Assembly: GCA_032718475.1 (NCBI GenBank)
Contig: JAUCBJ010000757.1
Coordinates: 1 to 64,000, forward strand
Reading direction: 5' to 3'
Origin: Nemertoderma westbladi
Lineage: Eukaryota > Xenacoelomorpha > Nemertodermatida > Nemertodermatidae
Length of the DNA stretch: 64,000 nt
Shown here one piece after another: positions 1 to 9,391 of the stretch (position 1 is the stretch's first letter; each line of letters begins with the position of its first letter). The notes under the pieces were generated by a model. The model saw only the letters and a program-made list of their open reading frames with translations. It was not told the origin of the DNA and searched no databases. The translations under genes and the position numbers were made by a program.

Positions 1-856
1 TGGGCGCGATTTGTGCCGTTAATACTGCCATGTGCCTTTTGTACTGTATATACAAATTTAGTTTCAGTTAGATTTGCCTCGATTTAGCTTTAGTATCAGT
101 TACCTGTTGGTTCTTTGGTTTGGTGTTTGGGCGCGTTTTGTGCCGTTAATACTGCCATGTGCCTTTTGTACTGTATATACAAATTTAGTTTCAGTTAGAT
201 TTGCCTCGATTTAGCTTTAGAATCAGTTACCTGTTGGTTCTTTGGTTTGGTGTTTGGGCGCGTTTTGTGCCGTTAATACTGCCATGTGCCTTTTGTACTG
301 TATATACAAATTTAGTTTCAGTTAGATTTGCCTCGATTTAGCTTTAGTATCAGTTACCTGTTGGTTCTTTGGTTTGGTGTTTGGGCGCGTTTTGTGCCGT
401 TAATACTGCCATGTGCCTTTTGTACTGTATATACAAATTTAGTTTCAGTTAGATTTGCCTCGATTTAGCTTTAGTATCAGTTACCTGTTGGTTCTTTGGT
501 TTGGTGTTTGGGCGCGTTTTGTGCCGTTAATACTGCCATGTGCCTTTTGTACTGTATATACAAATTTAGTTTCAGTTAGATTTGCCTCGATTTAGCTTTA
601 GTATCAGTTACCTGTTGGTTCTTTGGTTTGGTGTTTGGGCGCGATTTGTGCCGTTAATACTGCCATGTGCCTTTTGTACTGTATATACAAATTTAGTTTC
701 AGTTAGATTTGCCTCGATTTAGCTTTAGTATCAGTTACCTGTTGGTTCTTTGGTTTGGTGTTTGGGCGCGTTTTGTGCCGTTAATACTGCCATGTGCCTT
801 TTGTACTGTATTTACAAATTTAGTTTCAGTTGGAGTTGCCTCGATTTAGCTTTAAC
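1..856 (+). repeat. 127-bp tandem repeat array of PLE unit 1
   Basis: Unit starts (TGGGCGCG) fall at 1, 128, 255, 382, 509, 636 and 763, a constant 127-bp step. Units 1 and 6 read GCGCGATTT and the others GCGCGTTTT, and this variant order repeats in the next two arrays. The seventh unit is diverged and truncated. Each unit contains the block GTTAATACTGCC followed by TTTGTACTGTA. The array lies downstream of the preceding PLE ORF, so it acts as 3' untranslated sequence of one unit and leader of the next. Confidence 0.95.
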
Positions 857-1324
857 ATAAGGCTCTCTGTTGTTAATACTGCCCTATGCCATTTGTACTG
901 TAAATAGTATTTCGTACTGTAGTTGTTATCTCGCATACATAAGGCTCTCTGTTGTCAATACTGCCCTATGCCATTTGTACTGTAAATGGTAACGCACGGC
1001 CCTGCCTGATCACGTCTCGGTGCCAGACTGATTGATTTGTTTCTATGACTAAGAGTTCAGTTGTTTATTTATGTTGTCAGCTCTACGGACCGGTGCTGCA
1101 CGCTTCTTATAACCACATAGCAACCGTACTGCCGTAGGCGGAGTGTTGTTATTTGTACTGTACATATACATCGGTTTTATACATCGACTGGTAGTCTATT
1201 TCAGTATTTGTTAGTGTTTTCTGTTTGGCCTAACTGTAGTGCAGTAGTTTTTGTGCTGATGATGCCCCAAAGGGGAGAAATTAATCCACTGTTTACATAA
1301 TTATACTGAAGTGTTTATTGGGCG
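857..1324 (+). other. PLE unit 1 leader with degenerate array motifs
   Basis: This non-coding leader joins the 127-bp array to the ORF. The array block GTTAATACTGCC...TTTGTACTGTA recurs here in decayed form after CATAAGGCTCTCTGTTGT at 856 and 938 (82 bp apart), and again around 1125-1170. A hammerhead ribozyme ends the leader. It repeats at 5558-6025 and 10259-10726. No clear TATA box was identified. Confidence 0.7.
1242..1308 (+). ncRNA. Hammerhead ribozyme (PLE unit 1)
   Basis: The catalytic core CTGATGA is at 1256-1262. Stem II pairs CCCC (1265-1268) with GGGG (1272-1275) around an AAA loop, and GAAA is at 1277-1280. A minimal stem III is formed by the palindrome ATTAAT (1280-1285), followed by C1286 as the predicted cleavage base. 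Stem I pairs GTG (1253-1255) with CAC (1287-1289), then after an internal loop CAGTA (1242-1246) with TACTG (1304-1308). The very short stem III matches the minimal type I hammerheads known from Penelope-like elements, which work best as dimers. One base (G1264) is probably bulged beside stem II. Confidence 0.87.
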
Positions 1325-4300
1325 ATGAAACTCCTTGTTGTTTTAATAACTGTCACGATGTATACAAACGCCCTGAAGTCGGCATGTCACTTTACTAATA
1401 ATTTCAATGTTAATACTGGAGTGAAACGTGACATCCGCACGTGGTTCGTGACCAGACAGAAATTAATTAGATTACCCTTGCAAATAGACTTTATGAAACG
1501 ATGTAGGTCCAAAAATCTAACTCCAGCTTACCTAGCAGGGGTAGGTGGCCGAGGTTTAACGCGGCATGCGGGTTTGATGGACAGGTACGTGAACAGAGCG
1601 CTGACAATGGATATCGCTTGGTACCACGATATCCTGAGGCGTGAACGCGCGCGGGAGGGTCGGCTATCAAGAGGTTTTACGCAGTTCATCCAGGGGAAGA
1701 TAGGAGCCGGTGTAGACAAGACGGAGGACTGGACCTGTCTGTCGAAGTTCGTCGAATTTTGGGTACGTCGGATCGGGGCCCAGGAGGAGGTTGAGAGAAA
1801 GCGAATTCTCGATCGGAAGCTAGGAGCGCTTTCGGCGACTAGTTCAAGACGAGTTAGGGAGGAGAAGGTTCCGTGGCTGGTACCCGATAGGATTGCACAT
1901 CGACCTTTCGTGGGCCGGGACGACCTCGTGGGAACCGCGAAGGAAGTCGACAACGTAGTCAATCTCTCCTCCAAACCCATCTCGGAGGAGGCTAAACGGG
2001 TGTTATCTTTAGGATTTAGTTTTGTGCCGAGAACACGCGTTGTGGAACAGGACCGGATGGACGCACACACGTCGATCTCCAAGTTGGGAACGAGAATCCG
2101 TAATGCGATCAGGCGAAGGAACGCCAGACTGGAGGATACAGTTCAGGTAGAGAAACCCAGCCGGGATGAAGCCGCGAGCGGGGCGGTTGGACCGCGGAGT
2201 AGTGATGAGGAGTCGGTTATTTCATTTGCGGTCACGCCGGGAAGGGGTCGCCGGTCGGGCCCGGAGTTGGGAGCTGCGCCGAGTGCGACAATAGAAGACT
2301 GTACGGCAGCGTTTGGGGCTTTAGTTTTGGGTAACCCGCCAACGGGAGTGGCCCGCAGACTATTCGCATGCTCCACCCCTGTGACCCCGCCGAGCGGGGA
2401 AGGACCCGGGGCGGGTTCCGGTTCTAGGGAGTGTTTAGAGATGTGCGATGAGGTTTCGAACGGTTTATCGACAGCTGCGGGGTGTGTCAGCACCCCGTCG
2501 CGGAGCGTGGGGGGGGTATTTCCCAAACGTGGAGGTGGCCCGCACGTCCCGATGGAGCGACGTATCCCCGAGCTAGGGGCGACTAGAAATAGGGATGGTG
2601 AGGGCAGTGGGAGGGCGCCATTGGACTATAGGCAATTATACGTTCCGAGGAAGTTCCGGTACGTCGCACCAAGGGTCGAGGACGAGGCGGTGGAGGGATT
2701 TATGGCGGAATTACATAAGGCGATCGACGGTGCCGACGGGAGGGCGAGCGGTGTTGGCCGAGGCGGGGAGGGTGTGGGTATCTCAGAGAAGGATTTGAGA
2801 CTGCTGCGGGAACTTAGGGGGGATAAAGAACTCGCTTTCGTTAGGGGAGACAAGACAGGAAACGTCGTTGTTGTAGACAGGGAGCTGTTGGATTTAGAGA
2901 TGAGGAGAAACGTTGGCGACCGTGAGATGTTCGAGAAGTTGGACGGTGATCCGACTTCGAAATATCGGGATGAACTCTATCGGACGGTACAGAACATGGC
3001 GTTAGAAGATAAGGACTTAAGTTCATACCTGGTTCCGAAGAACCCAACTCAGGGTTATGTGTTCCCTTTAGTTAAGGACCACAAACCGGTTTCTGAGTGG
3101 ATCGACTGGGGAGGGGGCAGGAAGTTCCCGAAGGTTAGAGCTATCGTATCGTCGAGAGGAACCCTAGCGGAGAGGGCCGGGAAGTGGCTAAACTCGGTCC
3201 TTCAGCCTCTAATGTTGAGGATGCCCCACTACGTGCAGGATTCGCGTTCGGCAAGGGAGGCGGTCCCGAGCCGCCCATTGTCCACGGCAACGTTCATGTC
3301 TTTGGACGTCGTGGACATGTACCCCTCTGTAGACCACGATGTCGCCGTGCGCGCGATCGAGGCGGTGATTGGGGAGAATATGGAGATTTTGGAGGACTCT
3401 GGGTTTACTTTGGGGCAGGTTATGCTTATATTAAAATTTGTGCTGACTCGTGCATATTTTGGGTTTGAAGGTGCTTTTTATGTTTTAGTAAAGGGTCTAG
3501 GGATGGGAGGCCCCTCGGGGAAGGTTCTGGCGGTCCTGGTGGTAGACCGTATCCACACCCACGTGGGTTTGGTTGCCAGGTTCAGCGCCATATATTTCAA
3601 AACGTTTGTGGACGATGGCGAGGCTATTTGGGATGGGGAATTGGACGACGCCGTGAAGGAGGCGATCGTCGAGCGTTACGGGGCGGCGTGTGAGGCCGTA
3701 TACGGTAAAGGGGGGATTCGTTTCACTTTCGAATTCTCGAACACCAGTTCAGTGTTCCTGGACTTAGAGTTAGTTTTGGAGCCGGGTCGGGGAATAGTGA
3801 GTTCGGTTTATTTTAAACCGCTCACTAGAAGGTTGCCCATTCCTGGATCCAGTTTGCACGACCGAAAGGTTCTGCAGGGTGTGGTGAAGGGCCAGCTGAC
3901 ACGTTTTGCGAGGTTGACAAGGACAACCAGGGAGTATGAGAGTGCGAGGGACCGTTATTTAACGGATTGCTGGGTGTCCGGGTATAGTGAAGGGTTTTTG
4001 AACGAGGCCCGGGGTTGGGACCCGGAACGGTTACGGGACTCGACTGGTGTCAACCGGGAGGGCAGGGTCCAGGCGGAGAAGGACAAGTTTTACTTTGGGG
4101 TAGACCGTAGGTTCGCTGAGGTCGTTAAGCCGGTCATGCGGCGGTATCGGCGGGTGTTGGGAGAGAGTGGGATGGGAGTTGCGTGCAATCTTTACGCGGG
4201 TCGGAGTTTGGGTAATATGTTGGTTCAGAAGCGGCCGCCGGCTAAGGGGAGGGGAAGCAGTAGATGCGGGTCCCGGGCGGGGTGCAAAACATGCGACGCC

Positions 4301-4675
4301 ATGTTCGACATGGCCCGAACCCCATGGGGTGAGAAGATTAAAGGGGTTTTCACGTGTTTGTCCCACGGGGTACTTTATCTGTTGACCTGCACCAACCACC
4401 CGGGGGGGTATTATTTGGGCCAGACTGAGCAAACCATTAGGGATAGGATGACGGGACACCGATCGGCCATGGGCAGGTACGTGAAGGAAGTGCACCCTGA
4501 CCAAGAGAACATGGGGGAGTATGTGCTGTTGGATCACTTTGCCCAGTGCGGGTTAGGGTGTCTCAGGGTCACGGGGTTTAGGAGCTACAGGTCGGACGAG
4601 GATAGGATCCACGCCGAGGCGAACTATATTTTCAAGTTTAGGCCCCCATGGAACAGAATGGTCCCGGCGGTTTGA
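1325..4675 (+). CDS. Penelope-like element polyprotein, reverse transcriptase plus GIY-YIG endonuclease (copy 1)
   Basis: This 1116-residue protein copies element RNA into DNA at a target nicked by its own GIY-YIG endonuclease. Visible RT landmarks are the fingers motif around residues 508-518 (GDKTGNVVVVD), RAIVSSRGT (605-613), motif A SLDVVDMYPSVD (659-670), motif B GLGMGGPSGK (724-733) and motif C FVDDGE (761-766). A cysteine cluster CGSRAGCKTC (981-990) precedes GIY-YIG motifs VLYLLTC and YYLGQT (1016-1033), RDRMTGHR (1039-1046) and a late E1098 and N1110. Residues 1-20 are hydrophobic and resemble a signal peptide, and residues 270-430 are low complexity. The ORF is GC-rich against AT-rich surroundings. 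The first ATG lies 39 nt past the hammerhead cleavage site, but a downstream Met or an upstream spliced start cannot be excluded. Confidence 0.95.
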   Translation: MKLLVVLITVTMYTNALKSACHFTNNFNVNTGVKRDIRTWFVTRQKLIRLPLQIDFMKRCRSKNLTPAYLAGVGGRGLTRHAGLMDRYVNRALTMDIAWYHDILRRERAREGRLSRGFTQFIQGKIGAGVDKTEDWTCLSKFVEFWVRRIGAQEEVERKRILDRKLGALSATSSRRVREEKVPWLVPDRIAHRPFVGRDDLVGTAKEVDNVVNLSSKPISEEAKRVLSLGFSFVPRTRVVEQDRMDAHTSISKLGTRIRNAIRRRNARLEDTVQVEKPSRDEAASGAVGPRSSDEESVISFAVTPGRGRRSGPELGAAPSATIEDCTAAFGALVLGNPPTGVARRLFACSTPVTPPSGEGPGAGSGSRECLEMCDEVSNGLSTAAGCVSTPSRSVGGVFPKRGGGPHVPMERRIPELGATRNRDGEGSGRAPLDYRQLYVPRKFRYVAPRVEDEAVEGFMAELHKAIDGADGRASGVGRGGEGVGISEKDLRLLRELRGDKELAFVRGDKTGNVVVVDRELLDLEMRRNVGDREMFEKLDGDPTSKYRDELYRTVQNMALEDKDLSSYLVPKNPTQGYVFPLVKDHKPVSEWIDWGGGRKFPKVRAIVSSRGTLAERAGKWLNSVLQPLMLRMPHYVQDSRSAREAVPSRPLSTATFMSLDVVDMYPSVDHDVAVRAIEAVIGENMEILEDSGFTLGQVMLILKFVLTRAYFGFEGAFYVLVKGLGMGGPSGKVLAVLVVDRIHTHVGLVARFSAIYFKTFVDDGEAIWDGELDDAVKEAIVERYGAACEAVYGKGGIRFTFEFSNTSSVFLDLELVLEPGRGIVSSVYFKPLTRRLPIPGSSLHDRKVLQGVVKGQLTRFARLTRTTREYESARDRYLTDCWVSGYSEGFLNEARGWDPERLRDSTGVNREGRVQAEKDKFYFGVDRRFAEVVKPVMRRYRRVLGESGMGVACNLYAGRSLGNMLVQKRPPAKGRGSSRCGSRAGCKTCDAMFDMARTPWGEKIKGVFTCLSHGVLYLLTCTNHPGGYYLGQTEQTIRDRMTGHRSAMGRYVKEVHPDQENMGEYVLLDHFAQCGLGCLRVTGFRSYRSDEDRIHAEANYIFKFRPPWNRMVPAV

Positions 4676-4690
4676 CACGGTCGGGGTTAT

Positions 4691-5557
4691 AGTTTGGTGT
4701 TTGGGCGCGATTTGTGCCGTTAATACTGCCATGTGCCTTTTGTACTGTATATACAAATTTAGTTTCAGTTAGATTTGCCTCGATTTAGCTTTAGTATCAG
4801 TTACCTGTTGGTTCTTTGGTTTGGTGTTTGGGCGCGTTTTGTGCCGTTAATACTGCCATGTGCCTTTTGTACTGTATATACAAATTTAGTTTCAGTTAGA
4901 TTTGCCTCGATTTAGCTTTAGAATCAGTTACCTGTTGGTTCTTTGGTTTGGTGTTTGGGCGCGTTTTGTGCCGTTAATACTGCCATGTGCCTTTTGTACT
5001 GTATATACAAATTTAGTTTCAGTTAGATTTGCCTCGATTTAGCTTTAGTATCAGTTACCTGTTGGTTCTTTGGTTTGGTGTTTGGGCGCGTTTTGTGCCG
5101 TTAATACTGCCATGTGCCTTTTGTACTGTATATACAAATTTAGTTTCAGTTAGATTTGCCTCGATTTAGCTTTAGTATCAGTTACCTGTTGGTTCTTTGG
5201 TTTGGTGTTTGGGCGCGTTTTGTGCCGTTAATACTGCCATGTGCCTTTTGTACTGTATATACAAATTTAGTTTCAGTTAGATTTGCCTCGATTTAGCTTT
5301 AGTATCAGTTACCTGTTGGTTCTTTGGTTTGGTGTTTGGGCGCGATTTGTGCCGTTAATACTGCCATGTGCCTTTTGTACTGTATATACAAATTTAGTTT
5401 CAGTTAGATTTGCCTCGATTTAGCTTTAGTATCAGTTACCTGTTGGTTCTTTGGTTTGGTGTTTGGGCGCGTTTTGTGCCGTTAATACTGCCATGTGCCT
5501 TTTGTACTGTATTTACAAATTTAGTTTCAGTTGGAGTTGCCTCGATTTAGCTTTAAC
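4691..5557 (+). repeat. 127-bp tandem repeat array of PLE unit 2
   Basis: This is the same seven-unit array as at 1-856, shifted by 4701 bp, with the same order of GCGCGATTT and GCGCGTTTT variants. It begins only about 16 bp after the stop codon of PLE copy 1, so the element has almost no unique 3' untranslated region. Confidence 0.95.
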
Positions 5558-6025
5558 ATAAGGCTCTCTGTTGTTAATACTGCCCTATGCCATTTGTACT
5601 GTAAATAGTATTTCGTACTGTAGTTGTTATCTCGCATACATAAGGCTCTCTGTTGTCAATACTGCCCTATGCCATTTGTACTGTAAATGGTAACGCACGG
5701 CCCTGCCTGATCACGTCTCGGTGCCAGACTGATTGATTTGTTTCTATGACTAAGAGTTCAGTTGTTTATTTATGTTGTCAGCTCTACGGACCGGTGCTGC
5801 ACGCTTCTTATAACCACATAGCAACCGTACTGCCGTAGGCGGAGTGTTGTTATTTGTACTGTACATATACATCGGTTTTATACATCGACTGGTAGTCTAT
5901 TTCAGTATTTGTTAGTGTTTTCTGTTTGGCCTAACTGTAGTGCAGTAGTTTTTGTGCTGATGATGCCCCAAAGGGGAGAAATTAATCCACTGTTTACATA
6001 ATTATACTGAAGTGTTTATTGGGCG
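5558..6025 (+). other. PLE unit 2 leader
   Basis: A copy of 857-1324 with no differences noticed. It contains the second hammerhead and two decayed copies of the array block. Confidence 0.7.
5943..6009 (+). ncRNA. Hammerhead ribozyme (PLE unit 2)
   Basis: Same sequence as the hammerhead at 1242-1308. Core CTGATGA is at 5957-5963, GAAA at 5978-5981, and the predicted cleavage is after C5987. Cleavage here and after 1286 would release an RNA of exactly 4701 nt. Confidence 0.87.
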
Positions 6026-9000
6026 ATGAAACTCCTTGTTGTTTTAATAACTGTCACGATGTATACAAACGCCCTGAAGTCGGCATGTCACTTTACTAAT
6101 AATTTCAATGTTAATACTGGAGTGAAACGTGACATCCGCACGTGGTTCGTGACCAGACAGAAATTAATTAGATTACCCTTGCAAATAGACTGTATGAAAC
6201 GATGTAGGTCCAAAAATCTAACTCCAGCTTACCTAGCAGGGGTAGGTGGCCGAGGTTTAACGCGGCATGCGGGTTTGATGGACAGGTACGTGAACAGAGC
6301 GCTGACAATGGATATCGCTTGGTACCACGATATCCTGAGGCGTGAACGCGCGCGGGAGGGTCGGCTATCAAGAGGTTTTACGCAGTTCATCCAGGGGAAG
6401 ATAGGAGCCGGTGTAGACAAGACGGAGGACTGGACCTGTCTGTCGAAGTTCGTCGAATTTTGGGTACGTCGGATCGGGGCCCAGGAGGAGGTTGAGAGAA
6501 AGCGATTTCTCGATCGGAAGCTAGGAGCGCTTTCGGCGACTAGTTCAAGACGAGTTAGGGAGGAGAAGGTTCCGTGGCTGGTACCCGATAGGATTGCACA
6601 TCGACCTTTCGTGGGCCGGGACGACCTCGTGGGAACCGCGAAGGAAGTCGACAACGTAGTCAATCTCTCCTCCAAACCCATCTCGGAGGAGGCTAAACGG
6701 GTGTTATCTTTAGGATTTAGTTTTGTGCCGAGAACACGCGTTGTGGAACAGGACCGGATGGACGCACACACGTCGATCTCCAAGTTGGGAACGAGAATCC
6801 GTAATGCGATCAGGCGAAGGAACGCCAGACTGGAGGATACAGTTCAGGTAGAGAAACCCAGCCGGGATGAAGCCGCGAGCGGGGCGGTTGGACCGCGGAG
6901 TAGTGATGAGGAGTCGGTTATTTCATTTGCGGTCACGCCGGGAAGGGGTCGCCGGTCGGGCCCGGAGTTGGGAGCTGCGCCGAGTGCGACAATAGAAGAC
7001 TGTACGGCAGCGTTTGGGGCTTTAGTTTTGGGTAACCCGCCAACGGGAGTGGCCCGCAGACTATTCGCATGCTCCACCCCTGTGACCCCGCCGAGCGGGG
7101 AAGGACCCGGGGCGGGTTCCGGTTCTAGGGAGTGTTTAGAGATGTGCGATGAGGTTTCGAACGGTTTATCGACAGCTGCGGGGTGTGTCAGCACCCCGTC
7201 GCGGAGCGTGGGGGGGGTATTTCCCAAACGTGGAGGTGGCCCGCACGTCCCGATGGAGCGACGTATCCCCGAGCTAGGGGCGACTAGAAATAGGGATGGT
7301 GAGGGCAGTGGGAGGGCGCCATTGGACTATAGGCAATTATACGTTCCGAGGAAGTTCCGGTACGTCGCACCAAGGGTCGAGGACGAGGCGGTGGAGGGAT
7401 TTATGGCGGAATTACATAAGGCGATCGACGGTGCCGACGGGAGGGCGAGCGGTGTTGGCCGAGGCGGGGAGGGTGTGGGTATCTCAGAGAAGGATTTGAG
7501 ACTGCTGCGGGAACTTAGGGGGGATAAAGAACTCGCTTTCGTTAGGGGAGACAAGACAGGAAACGTCGTTGTTGTAGACAGGGAGCTGTTGGATTTAGAG
7601 ATGAGGAGAAACGTTGGCGACCGTGAGATGTTCGAGAAGTTGGACGGTGATCCGACTTCGAAATATCGGGATGAACTCTATCGGACGGTACAGAACATGG
7701 CGTTAGAAGATAAGGACTTAAGTTCATACCTGGTTCCGAAGAACCCAACTCAGGGTTATGTGTTCCCTTTAGTTAAGGACCACAAACCGGTTTCTGAGTG
7801 GATCGACTGGGGAGGGGGCAGGAAGTTCCCGAAGGTTAGAGCTATCGTATCGTCGAGAGGAACCCTAGCGGAGAGGGCCGGGAAGTGGCTAAACTCGGTC
7901 CTTCAGCCTCTAATGTTGAGGATGCCCCACTACGTGCAGGATTCGCGTTCGGCAAGGGAGGCGGTCCCGAGCCGCCCATTGTCCACGGCAACGTTCATGT
8001 CTTTGGACGTCGTGGACATGTACCCCTCTGTAGACCACGATGTCGCCGTGCGCGCGATCGAGGCGGTGATTGGGGAGAATATGGAGATTTTGGAGGACTC
8101 TGGGTTTACTTTGGGGCAGGTTATGCTTATATTAAAATTTGTGCTGACTCGTGCATATTTTGGGTTTGAAGGTGCTTTTTATGTTTTAGTAAAGGGTCTA
8201 GGGATGGGAGGCCCCTCGGGGAAGGTTCTGGCGGTCCTGGTGGTAGACCGTATCCACACCCACGTGGGTTTGGTTGCCAGGTTCAGCGCCATATATTTCA
8301 AAACGTTTGTGGACGATGGCGAGGCTATTTGGGATGGGGAATTGGACGACGCCGTGAAGGAGGCGATCGTCGAGCGTTACGGGGCGGCGTGTGAGGCCGT
8401 ATACGGTAAAGGGGGGATTCGTTTCACTTTCGAATTCTCGAACACCAGTTCAGTGTTCCTGGACTTAGAGTTAGTTTTGGAGCCGGGTCGGGGAATAGTG
8501 AGTTCGGTTTATTTTAAACCGCTCACTAGAAGGTTGCCCATTCCTGGATCCAGTTTGCACGACCGAAAGGTTCTGCAGGGTGTGGTGAAGGGCCAGCTGA
8601 CACGTTTTGCGAGGTTGACAAGGACAACCAGGGAGTATGAGAGTGCGAGGGACCGTTATTTAACGGATTGCTGGGTGTCCGGGTATAGTGAAGGGTTTTT
8701 GAACGAGGCCCGGGGTTGGGACCCGGAACGGTTACGGGACTCGACTGGTGTCAACCGGGAGGGCAGGGTCCAGGCGGAGAAGGACAAGTTTTACTTTGGG
8801 GTAGACCGTAGGTTCGCTGAGGTCGTTAAGCCGGTCATGCGGCGGTATCGGCGGGTGTTGGGAGAGAGTGGGATGGGAGTTGCGTGCAATCTTTACGCGG
8901 GTCGGAGTTTGGGTAATATGTTGGTTCAGAAGCGGCCGCCGGCTAAGGGGAGGGGAAGCAGTAGATGCGGGTCCCGGGCGGGGTGCAAAACATGCGACGC

Positions 9001-9376
9001 CATGTTCGACATGGCCCGAACCCCATGGGGTGAGAAGATTAAAGGGGTTTTCACGTGTTTGTCCCACGGGGTACTTTATCTGTTGACCTGCACCAACCAC
9101 CCGGGGGGGTATTATTTGGGCCAGACTGAGCAAACCATTAGGGATAGGATGACGGGACACCGATCGGCCATGGGCAGGTACGTGAAGGAAGTGCACCCTG
9201 ACCAAGAGAACATGGGGGAGTATGTGCTGTTGGATCACTTTGCCCAGTGCGGGTTAGGGTGTCTCAGGGTCACGGGGTTTAGGAGCTACAGGTCGGACGA
9301 GGATAGGATCCACGCCGAGGCGAACTATATTTTCAAGTTTAGGCCCCCATGGAACAGAATGGTCCCGGCGGTTTGA
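6026..9376 (+). CDS. Penelope-like element polyprotein, reverse transcriptase plus GIY-YIG endonuclease (copy 2)
   Basis: Also 1116 residues, with the same RT motifs (motif A at 659-670, FVDDGE at 761-766), cysteine cluster and GIY-YIG domain as copy 1. I see two amino acid differences: residue 56 is Cys here and Phe in copy 1, and residue 161 is Phe here and Ile in copy 1. No stop codon or frameshift interrupts it, so both tandem copies look competent. Either selection, very recent duplication or gene conversion keeps them the same. It lies 38 nt downstream of its predicted hammerhead-generated 5' end. Confidence 0.95.
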   Translation: MKLLVVLITVTMYTNALKSACHFTNNFNVNTGVKRDIRTWFVTRQKLIRLPLQIDCMKRCRSKNLTPAYLAGVGGRGLTRHAGLMDRYVNRALTMDIAWYHDILRRERAREGRLSRGFTQFIQGKIGAGVDKTEDWTCLSKFVEFWVRRIGAQEEVERKRFLDRKLGALSATSSRRVREEKVPWLVPDRIAHRPFVGRDDLVGTAKEVDNVVNLSSKPISEEAKRVLSLGFSFVPRTRVVEQDRMDAHTSISKLGTRIRNAIRRRNARLEDTVQVEKPSRDEAASGAVGPRSSDEESVISFAVTPGRGRRSGPELGAAPSATIEDCTAAFGALVLGNPPTGVARRLFACSTPVTPPSGEGPGAGSGSRECLEMCDEVSNGLSTAAGCVSTPSRSVGGVFPKRGGGPHVPMERRIPELGATRNRDGEGSGRAPLDYRQLYVPRKFRYVAPRVEDEAVEGFMAELHKAIDGADGRASGVGRGGEGVGISEKDLRLLRELRGDKELAFVRGDKTGNVVVVDRELLDLEMRRNVGDREMFEKLDGDPTSKYRDELYRTVQNMALEDKDLSSYLVPKNPTQGYVFPLVKDHKPVSEWIDWGGGRKFPKVRAIVSSRGTLAERAGKWLNSVLQPLMLRMPHYVQDSRSAREAVPSRPLSTATFMSLDVVDMYPSVDHDVAVRAIEAVIGENMEILEDSGFTLGQVMLILKFVLTRAYFGFEGAFYVLVKGLGMGGPSGKVLAVLVVDRIHTHVGLVARFSAIYFKTFVDDGEAIWDGELDDAVKEAIVERYGAACEAVYGKGGIRFTFEFSNTSSVFLDLELVLEPGRGIVSSVYFKPLTRRLPIPGSSLHDRKVLQGVVKGQLTRFARLTRTTREYESARDRYLTDCWVSGYSEGFLNEARGWDPERLRDSTGVNREGRVQAEKDKFYFGVDRRFAEVVKPVMRRYRRVLGESGMGVACNLYAGRSLGNMLVQKRPPAKGRGSSRCGSRAGCKTCDAMFDMARTPWGEKIKGVFTCLSHGVLYLLTCTNHPGGYYLGQTEQTIRDRMTGHRSAMGRYVKEVHPDQENMGEYVLLDHFAQCGLGCLRVTGFRSYRSDEDRIHAEANYIFKFRPPWNRMVPAV

Positions 9377-9391
9377 CACGGTCGGGGTTAT

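Noticed and set aside
1-856. Possible prokaryotic-type iteron array or CRISPR
   Set aside because: 127-bp units with no spacers, repeated with each PLE copy and tied to a Penelope-type ORF.
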